22,591 bases of DNA. Origin: Planctomycetota bacterium (GTDB lineage: Bacteria; Planctomycetota; UBA1135; UBA2386). The translations under genes and the position numbers were made by a program. Below the pieces are notes generated by a model, which worked only from the letters and a program-made list of their open reading frames with translations, had not been told where the DNA came from and made no database searches. The stretch is from assembly GCA_016793305.1 (NCBI GenBank), contig JAEUHU010000093.1:1-22591 (forward strand). The letters run 5' to 3'. This document shows positions 1 to 5,857 of the stretch, in pieces (position 1 is the first letter of the stretch; each line of letters starts with the position of its first letter).

Positions 1-782
1 AACGCGGCCAGCACCGCGCGATCGCCCTTCTTCACCAGCGTGCGGCTCGCGTGGGTCAGCAACGCCACGCGTTCTGGCGGTGCGCCGGGCAAGTGGCGCC
101 GCAGCCAGTCGGCGACCACCGCCGGGTGGTCCTTGGCGATGTCGTTCAGGTGGTTCGCGACGCTGCGCCGCACGTACTCGCTGGCGTCGTCCTGCAAGCG
201 CTCGAGCAGCGGCAGCGTCGGGCTCGGGTCCCGCACGAAGCTCTGCAGCCGGATGCCCCACGGCAGCCGCGGCCGCGAGCCTTCGCTGACGAGGCGCCGC
301 ACGTGCATGCTCGGGTCATCGCACCACGCGTGCAGCGTGCGCAGCACCAGCGCTTCGTGCGCGACCAGGAACGGCCGGATCGCGAACTCCGCGGTCAGCC
401 GCTGCGTCAGCGCGTGCAGGCAACGCAGCGCCCGTTCGGGCTGTGCCAGCCCGCGCAGCGCCACGAACTCGGTCAGTGGCCAGACGATCCACCCGGCGAG
501 GCCCGCCTCGCCGCTCTGCAGCGTGGCCATCGCGAAGTCCGGCTGCGGGGGTGCGAGCGTCGCTTCGACCACGTCGCAGGCGCGCGCGAAGTCGGCGGGC
601 AGCGTCGCCGCGAGGGCGCTCGCGACCTGCTGCACGCGCTGCTTTAACTCGAGCTTGCCGAGCCCGCGCGTCGCCTGCTGTACGAACGCCTCGCGCGGGA
701 AGCCGCGCCAGGCGCGCTGCAGGTGCGTGGCCGTGGCCTCGACCAGCGCAGCGTCGATCCAGTTCTTGAACGGCTCGGCCAT
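1..782 (-). CDS. DNA alkylation repair protein, AlkD-like HEAT-repeat glycosylase (3' end outside window)
   Basis: The minus-strand frame opens with ATG at 782 (MAEPFKNWIDAAL) and stays open to base 1, giving 260 codons without a stop, so the C-terminus is missing. The protein is all-helical in character, with HEAT-like repeats such as DDASEYVRRSVANHLNDIAK and DDPSMHVRRLVSEGSRPRLP, the latter followed by WGIRLQ. These phrases are characteristic of the AlkD-like DNA alkylation repair family (COG4335 type). Known members of the AlkD fold excise alkylated, positively charged bases such as N3- and N7-alkylpurines from DNA in the cytoplasm. Whether this protein is catalytic cannot be settled from the sequence alone. 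No Shine-Dalgarno is visible before the ATG. The gene is divergent from a secreted-protein gene, with 80 bases between start codons, and is probably monocistronic at this end. Confidence 0.87.
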   Translation of the reverse strand, partial: MAEPFKNWIDAALVEATATHLQRAWRGFPREAFVQQATRGLGKLELKQRVQQVASALAATLPADFARACDVVEATLAPPQPDFAMATLQSGEAGLAGWIVWPLTEFVALRGLAQPERALRCLHALTQRLTAEFAIRPFLVAHEALVLRTLHAWCDDPSMHVRRLVSEGSRPRLPWGIRLQSFVRDPSPTLPLLERLQDDASEYVRRSVANHLNDIAKDHPAVVADWLRRHLPGAPPERVALLTHASRTLVKKGDRAVLAA

Positions 783-862
783 CGGTGGCGGCGTTTGTAG
801 CGACGGCGCATGGACCCAAACAGGCGTTTGCCGCACGATCGAGCGCCTCCGGGAACCTCGCC
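783..862. promoter_or_regulatory. Divergent intergenic region between the alkylation-repair gene and the secreted-protein gene
   Basis: These 80 bases separate two divergent start codons and must hold at least one promoter if both starts are correct. I see no convincing -35/-10 pair. The octamer GGCGTTTG occurs twice (790-797 and 823-830), 33 bases apart, which could be an operator pair or chance. A longer reading of the right-hand gene could start at 785, but the start at 863 gives a clean signal peptide and is preferred. Confidence 0.4.
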
Positions 863-2548
863 ATGAAGCACGCCATCCTCTCCACCATCTTGTGGTTCAC
901 GCCGATCCTGGCCCAGACTCCGGCCGGCGACGCACCGCCGCCCGCCGCCACGACCACGGCGACCGCCGCGATCGGCGCACCGCACCTGCTGCTCGACACC
1001 GTCGGCCCCGACGGCTGGCGCCTGCGGCTCGGCCCGACCAACCTCGGCGCGTTGCTCGCTTCCGAGAAGGGCCGTGGGCTCTGGCAGCCGCACGTGCTGC
1101 CGATGCTCGGCCAGGCGAACCTGCTGCTCGGTGGCTCCGACGTCGGGGAAGCGGCGATGCAGCACCTGCTCGGCCACCAGGGCCGCGTGCGCGTCGGCGT
1201 CTGGTTCGACCTGGAGGCGCGTTGGCTCGGCGACGCGGCGGCGGTGGCCGTGCTGATCGAAGGCGACGGCCGCACCGACCTCGCTCGACTCGCCGGCGAC
1301 CTGCGGGGCGTGCTCGAGAAGGCCCTGCCCGGCGAGCCGAGCTCGCTCGAACTCGGCGGGACCGCTCGCGAGCTGCGCACCCAGGGTGACGACGCGCTGG
1401 TGCTGCCCTTCGTCGACGGACCGAACGTGCTGCTGGTGGTCGGACCACAGAACCTCGTGCCAGCGGTGTTCGCGGCGGCGAAGCAGCTCGGCGCCGACGC
1501 GACCGGCAAGCCGCCGAAGCCGAACACGCCGGCGATGCGCGTGCAGCTCGACGTCGCCGCGTTGCTCCCCGCGTGGAAGCGCCAGGAGGGCGCCCGCGAC
1601 GCGCACATGATGGAAGTGCTCGGCGTCGACAGCCTGGGCACGCTGTCGTTCGAAGTCGGTGCCGCGGGCCCGCACGTGCAGTTCGAGCTGGCGCAGCAGT
1701 TCACGCGCGACGAACGCGGTCTGTTCGCGGCCTTGCTGCCGGGCACGCCGGGCGTACCGGGCGACCGCGCGCTGGTGCCGACCGGTGCCGGCTCGTGGAA
1801 GCTCGGCCACTTCGACTTCCAAGGTCTCTACCAGAACGTGCTGCGCGCGATCGCCAGCCAGGAGGCCGACGGGGTCGAGGAGCTGAGCGGCCGGCTGCGA
1901 GAGGAACTCGGCCTCGACGTCGACCAGGACCTGCTCGCCCACACCACCGACGCGGTGCTGTTCGCACACGAACCGATCGAAGAGCTCGAGCGCCCGAACG
2001 ACCTGAGCTGGGTGTTCGGCCTGGGCCTGCGCGACGAAGCAGCGTTCACCGCCGGCCTGACCAAGGTGCTGACGAAGGCGAAGGGCTTCCTGAACCACGC
2101 CGAGACCACCACGGTCGACGGCGTGCAGACGCATCGCTACGGCTTCGCGTTCGGCTACGACCTGTGGCTCTGCGTCACCGCCAAGCACCTGTTGCTGTGC
2201 GGCGGCCGCGACGGCGCCGAACTGCTCGCCAAGACGATCGCCGCGACCAAGCGACCGGCCGACGCCAAGCCCCTGGCCGACGAGCTCGCCGACCTGCGCC
2301 GCCACCTGCCCGCGGGCTGCAACGGCCATGCGCGCTCGGAGCTCGGCGGCTTCATCGCTCTGCCGCTCGACTGGTGGATCGGCCCCTGGTCGATGCTGGG
2401 ATTCGGACGCATGCCGGTCGACGGCCCGGCCGACGACGAGACCGCTCAGTCCGACCGGCGCGCGCTGTTGCAGGACAACCACCTCGACGTGTTGCGCACC
2501 GCGACCGGCTACGCCGAGCGCACGTTCCGCTGGCGCATCTGGTGGTGA
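863..2548 (+). CDS. Secreted protein of unknown function (561 aa)
   Basis: I do not recognise this family with confidence; the overall look recalls the large secreted proteins of unknown function (DUF3352-like) common in planctomycetes. The ATG at 863 is preferred over the in-frame ATG at 785 because it puts a hydrophobic signal peptide (MKHAILSTILWFTPILAQ) at the N-terminus, followed by a Pro/Ala-rich linker. The mature part is a soluble alpha/beta sequence with repeated leucine-rich amphipathic stretches and a few hydrophobic beta-like strands (for example NVLLVVGPQNLVPAVFAAA), with no recognisable catalytic motif and no further membrane span. The C-terminus is unusually aromatic and basic (RTFRWRIWW). 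Codon use matches its neighbours. It is convergent with the hydrolase gene at 2582, 33 bases away. Confidence 0.8.
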   Translation: MKHAILSTILWFTPILAQTPAGDAPPPAATTTATAAIGAPHLLLDTVGPDGWRLRLGPTNLGALLASEKGRGLWQPHVLPMLGQANLLLGGSDVGEAAMQHLLGHQGRVRVGVWFDLEARWLGDAAAVAVLIEGDGRTDLARLAGDLRGVLEKALPGEPSSLELGGTARELRTQGDDALVLPFVDGPNVLLVVGPQNLVPAVFAAAKQLGADATGKPPKPNTPAMRVQLDVAALLPAWKRQEGARDAHMMEVLGVDSLGTLSFEVGAAGPHVQFELAQQFTRDERGLFAALLPGTPGVPGDRALVPTGAGSWKLGHFDFQGLYQNVLRAIASQEADGVEELSGRLREELGLDVDQDLLAHTTDAVLFAHEPIEELERPNDLSWVFGLGLRDEAAFTAGLTKVLTKAKGFLNHAETTTVDGVQTHRYGFAFGYDLWLCVTAKHLLLCGGRDGAELLAKTIAATKRPADAKPLADELADLRRHLPAGCNGHARSELGGFIALPLDWWIGPWSMLGFGRMPVDGPADDETAQSDRRALLQDNHLDVLRTATGYAERTFRWRIWW

Positions 2549-2581
2549 CGCGCCGCGTCGTCGGCGACACCGTGGCGCCGG

Positions 2582-4531
2582 TCAGCGACCGGCGGGCGCG
2601 GCCGGAGCCGCCGCCGGCCGCTTCGCGAGCCCGCTGAAGAACGCGAGGATCGCGCGCGAGGCGTCGAACGGGAACGGCTTGTCGGCCCGCGGCAGGCCCA
2701 CCGCCGTCGAACCGGGCCAGCTGTGGCCGCCGCCGTCGAGCGTGATCACGCGCACCGGTGCCAGCGGGGCCGTGGCGACGCCGTCGCGCGGCAGGTCGTA
2801 GTCGTCGATGCGCACCTTGCCGTCCTGCTTCGTCACCGGCGTCGTGCGCAGCGTGTTGCGCGCCACGTAGTAGTCGACCGCGGCCTGCACGGACGCGTCG
2901 ACCCGGTCGCCGGCCTTGCCGATCGCCTCGCGCGGCGCCCCGCCCTGGTAGAGCACGTGCTGGTCGGCGGTGCCGTGCAGCAGCAGCACCGGGATCGGGC
3001 TCGTCGGATCGACGGCGGTGAAGTTCATCGCGCCGGACACGACGGCGATGCCGGTGAACGTGTCGGCCGCCTGCCGCGCCAACCGGTGGCACATCATGCC
3101 GCCGTTGCTGTGGCCGACGGCGAACACGCGCTGCGGATCGACGGTGGTGCGCGCCGCCACGTCCTTCACCAGGGCCTTCAGGAAGCCGACGTCGTCGATG
3201 TCGCGTTCGACCGCGAACACCGGGATGCCGCCCGAGTTCCAAGTCAGCAGACGCCGTGCAACCGGACCGGTGCCATCTGGGAACACCACCACGTAGCCGG
3301 CCCGCACGCCGAGTTCGGCGAGGCCGGTCTGCTCGCGCACGTGTTCGGCGTGGCCACCGCCACCGTGCAGCACGACCAGCAGCGGCGGCGCTTCCCCGGA
3401 GGCAGCCGCGGGCGGCACGTGCAGCAGGTAGCGGCGGCTGCGCCCGTCGTGCGACAGCTTGTGCTCGGCGCTCGTGCCGGCGACCACCGGCGACTGCACC
3501 GCCTTGCGCACCGCGTCCTGGACCGGCTGCAGGTAGTCGAGCACACGCGCGGCGCGGTCGCGCACCGCCAGCACCCCGCCGACACCGAGGTCGAGGTCGA
3601 TCCAAGGCGTGAAGCCGAACGCGCCAGGATCCAGCACCCGCAACGCGTCGCCGTCGAGCTCTTCGATCCACGTGCCGAGCCCGTAGCGCATCTTGCGGTT
3701 GCCGAAGCCGGCGAGGTGCACTTCGACGATCTCGCGCACCTGGTCGCGGAACATCGCCGCCACACTCTCCTCGCGCAGCACGCGCGCGCCGCCGAACATG
3801 CCCTTGCCGACCAGCATGCGCACGAAGCGCGCATAGTCGTCGAGCGACGAGACCGCACCGCCAGCGACCCACGGCAGCGGCGTGGTACCGGCTTCGCCGC
3901 CGATCGGCTGCAACGTGCCGAAGCGCGTGTGCTCGAGGCCGAGCGGTGTGGCGATGCGCTGCGCGAACAGTTCGTGCCAGGAGAGGCCGGTGACCCGTTC
4001 GGCGGCGACCGCCACCACCTGGAAGCCGACGCCGCCGTAGACGAAGCCGGTGTCCGGCTGCATGCGCAGGCCGGCGTCGGCAGCCGCGGCGGCGAAGCCC
4101 TTCATGTCGAGCCCGCGCAGGCGGTCGTCGAGTCGGGCCGGCAGGCCGCTGGTGTTGGCCAGACACTGGCGCAGGGTGATGCGGCGCTTGTCGTCCCGAT
4201 CGAACTCGCCGACGTAGCGGGCCACCGGCAGGTCCAGATCGAGCTTGCCCTCGTCGACCAGCGTCATCACGGTGGCGACCGCGAGCCACTTGCTGGCCGA
4301 CGCGATCGGCAACTCGGTGGCCCCGGCCAGGTCGCCGTGGTGACTGCGGTGCAGTTCGGTGTCGGCGGTGACCACCGACAGGCCGGCTTCGGGCAGACGC
4401 AGCTGGCCGACGAAGGTCGCGAACGCCTTCTCGATCGGCGCGACCGACGGCACGGGTGGCGTCGCCGGAACCTGGGCCAGGGCCAGGGTTGACAGTAGGG
4501 CGGAGACGGCAGCGGAGCGGATGCAGCGCAT
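2582..4531 (-). CDS. Secreted two-domain hydrolase: beta-lactamase-like serine hydrolase fused to PHB-depolymerase-like esterase
   Basis: The 649-residue product starts with a signal peptide (about 1-20, ending LALAQ). Residues about 30-335 are a beta-lactamase/penicillin-binding-like serine hydrolase (class C/EstB superfamily). The SxxK nucleophile is at S78-A79-S80-K81, and the region of the usual Tyr-x-Asn motif reads Y165-G-G. Residues about 360-635 are an alpha/beta hydrolase of the Esterase_PHB/LpqC type, with an oxyanion-side LHGGGG (389-393), nucleophile elbow GHSNGG with Ser475, likely acid Asp523 in HGTAD, and His603 in DGGGHSWPG. Both catalytic centres look largely intact, so the protein may cleave two kinds of ester or amide bond in the periplasm or outside the cell. 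Substrates cannot be named from sequence. The fusion is continuous, with no frameshift. The gene stands alone, divergent from the DUF423 gene; a -10-like GATAAC lies 7 bases before the ATG. Confidence 0.9.
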   Translation of the reverse strand: MRCIRSAAVSALLSTLALAQVPATPPVPSVAPIEKAFATFVGQLRLPEAGLSVVTADTELHRSHHGDLAGATELPIASASKWLAVATVMTLVDEGKLDLDLPVARYVGEFDRDDKRRITLRQCLANTSGLPARLDDRLRGLDMKGFAAAAADAGLRMQPDTGFVYGGVGFQVVAVAAERVTGLSWHELFAQRIATPLGLEHTRFGTLQPIGGEAGTTPLPWVAGGAVSSLDDYARFVRMLVGKGMFGGARVLREESVAAMFRDQVREIVEVHLAGFGNRKMRYGLGTWIEELDGDALRVLDPGAFGFTPWIDLDLGVGGVLAVRDRAARVLDYLQPVQDAVRKAVQSPVVAGTSAEHKLSHDGRSRRYLLHVPPAAASGEAPPLLVVLHGGGGHAEHVREQTGLAELGVRAGYVVVFPDGTGPVARRLLTWNSGGIPVFAVERDIDDVGFLKALVKDVAARTTVDPQRVFAVGHSNGGMMCHRLARQAADTFTGIAVVSGAMNFTAVDPTSPIPVLLLHGTADQHVLYQGGAPREAIGKAGDRVDASVQAAVDYYVARNTLRTTPVTKQDGKVRIDDYDLPRDGVATAPLAPVRVITLDGGGHSWPGSTAVGLPRADKPFPFDASRAILAFFSGLAKRPAAAPAAPAGR

Positions 4532-4538
4532 GACCGGT

Positions 4539-4544
4539 GTTATC
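4539..4544 (-). promoter_or_regulatory. Candidate -10 element of the two-domain hydrolase gene, leaderless spacing
   Basis: On the minus strand GATAAC lies exactly 7 bases before the ATG at 4531, which would place the transcription start on or next to the start codon. No Shine-Dalgarno is present. A -35 box is weak at best (TTCGTC at 18-base spacing). Confidence 0.35.
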
Positions 4545-4634
4545 GGACCTGGAAGCCGCGGGGACGAACCGCCGGCAGGGTTTTCCTCGCCTCTGGCACC
4601 ACAGGACGGAGTGCTGGAACACCACCCGGCGCCC

Positions 4635-4640
4635 TAGCAT
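4635..4640 (+). promoter_or_regulatory. Candidate -10 element of the DUF423 gene, leaderless spacing
   Basis: TAGCAT lies 6 bases before the ATG at 4647. There is no Shine-Dalgarno sequence. This fits the TAnnnT arrangement known in front of leaderless genes in several high-GC bacteria, but no clear -35 box is seen. Confidence 0.35.
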
Positions 4641-4646
4641 GCGGCG

Positions 4647-5024
4647 ATGCACCCCACCACCACCCTGCGCCTCTGTGCCCTGTTCGGTGGCCTCGCCGTC
4701 GGACTCGGCGCGTTCGCCGCGCACGGCATGAAGGACCACTACGACCCGGCCCAGCTGCAGACCTTCGAGACCGGCGTCCGCTACCAGATGTTCCACGCCC
4801 TGGCGCTGTTCTGCTGCGGCGTGCTCGGCCGCCTCGGCGCGCGCACGGGGCTCGCCGCGTGGCTGTTCCTGGTCGGCATCGTGCTGTTCAGCGGCTCGCT
4901 CTACGCGCTGGTCTGGACCGGTGTGAAGGGCCTCGGCGCCGTGACGCCGTTCGGCGGCGTCGCCTTCCTCGCCGGCTGGCTCGTGCTGGCCGTCACCGGA
5001 ACACGAACCCAGGAGCGACCGTGA
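4647..5024 (+). CDS. DUF423 family small integral membrane protein
   Basis: This 125-residue protein has the DUF423 (YgdD-like) signature almost throughout: LGAFAAHG near residues 20-27, TFETGVRYQMFHALAL at about 39-54, then GSLYALVWTG and TPFGGVAFLAGW in the second half. Four hydrophobic segments (about 8-27, 46-64, 68-92 and 97-118) predict a four-helix inner-membrane protein, and the length is normal for the family. The biochemical role of DUF423 proteins is not established. The start at 4647 is the only ATG that includes the first membrane helix. The gene is 38 bases upstream of the selenoprotein gene on the same strand, so the two could share a transcript, although the downstream gene also has its own -10-like box. 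Confidence 0.95.
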   Translation: MHPTTTLRLCALFGGLAVGLGAFAAHGMKDHYDPAQLQTFETGVRYQMFHALALFCCGVLGRLGARTGLAAWLFLVGIVLFSGSLYALVWTGVKGLGAVTPFGGVAFLAGWLVLAVTGTRTQERP

Positions 5025-5049
5025 TCTCGCGGTCGGCCCACCGCGCCGC

Positions 5050-5055
5050 TAGCCT
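5050..5055 (+). promoter_or_regulatory. Candidate -10 element of the selenoprotein gene, leaderless spacing
   Basis: TAGCCT lies 7 bases before the ATG at 5063, the same geometry as in front of the DUF423 gene. No Shine-Dalgarno and no convincing -35 box are visible. Confidence 0.3.
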
Positions 5056-5062
5056 CGCCGGC

Positions 5063-5296
5063 ATGCGCGTGCAGATCGAATACTGCGTGGTCTGAAACTA
5101 CCTGCCGAAGGCAGCCGGTCTGGCTGCCGCCCTGAAGAAGGCGATCCCGAGCGTGGTCGTCGACAAGAAGCCGGGCGGGCGCGGTGATTTCGTGGTGACC
5201 GTCGACGGCCGGCTGCTGTGGGACAAGCGCGGCCGCGAGGGCCGCTTCCCCGAACCCGACGAGATCCTCGCCAAGCTGGCCTACCCCCGGGGCTGA
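5063..5296 (+). CDS. SelW/Rdx-type selenoprotein with in-frame UGA selenocysteine codon (CVVU)
   Basis: The frame from ATG 5063 reads MRVQIEYCVV, meets TGA at 5093-5095, and continues without another stop to TGA at 5294-5296. The part after the TGA (NYLPKAAGLAAALKKAIP, then GGRGDFVVTVDGRLLW and GRFPEPDEIL) matches the SelT/SelW/SelH (Rdx) family along its length. The TGA falls exactly where the family carries the second redox residue, giving C8-V9-V10-U11, the CxxU thioredoxin-like motif. The length of 77 residues is normal for the family. A hairpin suited to a bacterial SECIS follows the codon. The role is probably cytoplasmic thiol redox chemistry, with selenocysteine as the reactive residue. 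The alternative, a dead gene with a nonsense mutation, is unlikely because the C-terminal half is fully conserved in character and motif position. A standard caller would report no gene here. Confidence 0.9.
5093..5128 (+). promoter_or_regulatory. Bacterial SECIS element (UGA plus downstream hairpin)
   Basis: Fourteen bases after the TGA, GGCAGCC (5110-5116) and GGCTGCC (5122-5128) form a perfect 7-bp stem closing a 5-base loop, GGTCT. The loop begins 21 bases after the TGA and starts with G. This fits the general bSECIS description: a stem-loop within about 16-37 bases of the UGA, a short apical loop, and a G among its first two bases. In known systems this hairpin is bound by SelB, which delivers Sec-tRNA to the ribosome. 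Confidence 0.8.
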
Positions 5297-5333
5297 TCCA
5301 ACGGCCGGTGTCGCCCAGGGGAGCCGCTGGGAG

Positions 5334-5473
5334 CAACCACACCACACTGATCCCTTGCGTGTTGGTGCGGTCGGACTCGTGCGCTGCCCAGCCTTCCGGC
5401 GCTCGATCGACGGGGTCGACTCGGCCCGCGAACTCCCCGCACCAACACGCAAGGGATCAGTTTCCAACCACAC
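5334..5473. mobile_element. MITE-like palindromic element with 9-bp flanking direct repeats
   Basis: The inverted repeat is bracketed by the same 9-mer, CAACCACAC, at 5334-5342 and 5465-5473, each copy 3 bases outside the arm. A 122-base body (5343-5464) with near-terminal inverted repeats and 9-bp flanking duplications is what a non-autonomous transposable element looks like. The outermost 3 bases differ between ends (CAC versus GAA on the inward-reading strands), which weakens the terminal match. There is no coding capacity, so transposase would have to come from elsewhere. Alternatives are a large RNA hairpin acting at the end of the selenoprotein transcript, or a chromosomal REP-like repeat. 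An outer 8-bp inverted repeat (5331-5338 with 5474-5481) adds to the dyad. Confidence 0.45.
5346..5461. repeat. Perfect 25-bp inverted repeat with 66-base spacer
   Basis: The arm at 5346-5370 (begins ACTGATCCCTTGCG, ends GGTGCGG) is repeated exactly in reverse complement at 5437-5461. All 25 bases pair; the next base on either side does not. The 66-base spacer itself contains a small stem (TCGAC-GGG-GTCGA). This is far beyond chance for a 267-base intergenic region. Confidence 0.97.
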
Positions 5474-5563
5474 GGTTGCTCAGTCGGAGGTTCGGCAAGA
5501 AATCGGGGCGCGGCTGCCCCCGGTGGCCCACTAGGTCTGTGCGGCCGGTGGCCGCTCTCTCCC

Positions 5564-5830
5564 ATGACCAAGCACCACGCCCAGTCCCACGCCGCGCGGG
5601 ATTCCCTGCGCCGTCTCGCCACGCCGCACGCCATCGACTTCGGCACGCGCCTGCTGCACCGCGGCCACGGCGGCACGATCTCGTTCCGCGAGTTCCTCGC
5701 AGTGGCCCGTGAGTTCGTGGAACAGCGACCGGCGCAGTCGGCGGTGTTCCTCGCCGCGCTGGTGGCGCTGGACATGGGCGAGGCCGAGGCCGACCCGGTG
5801 CGCCCGGCGAGCGTGCCTTCGGTCAACTGA
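5564..5830 (+). CDS. Small hypothetical protein (88 aa)
   Basis: I do not recognise this protein. The ORF begins MTKHHAQSHAARDSLRR and has the strong G/C third-position bias of the real genes around it, which supports it being coding. It is His- and Arg-rich at the N-terminus, then forms a likely helical body (FREFLAVAREFVEQ, SAVFLAALVALDMGEAEAD) and ends in a short disordered tail. No signal peptide or metal-site pattern is clear. It is convergent with the DUF1501 gene, 27 bases away. No Shine-Dalgarno precedes the ATG. Confidence 0.55.
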   Translation: MTKHHAQSHAARDSLRRLATPHAIDFGTRLLHRGHGGTISFREFLAVAREFVEQRPAQSAVFLAALVALDMGEAEADPVRPASVPSVN

Positions 5831-5857
5831 TCGCACGAACGCGCGGGGCGCCACGAA

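Noticed and set aside
790..830. Direct repeat GGCGTTTG in the first divergent region as an operator pair
   Set aside because: An 8-base repeat within 80 GC-rich bases is easily chance and no dyad symmetry supports it.
2549..2581. Bidirectional terminator between the two convergent genes
   Set aside because: Only short interrupted stems (TGAC...GTCA and GTCG...CGAC) can be drawn, with no U-tract; too weak to list as a feature.
2723..4492. Plus-strand open frame opposite the two-domain hydrolase
   Set aside because: It is a shadow of the well-supported minus-strand gene, with His/Arg/Val-rich composition and no domain or signal.
5093..5095. The TGA in the SelW-like gene as a pseudogene-making stop or sequencing error
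   Set aside because: It falls exactly at the family's selenocysteine position, is followed by a SECIS-like hairpin, and the downstream frame is intact and family-like.
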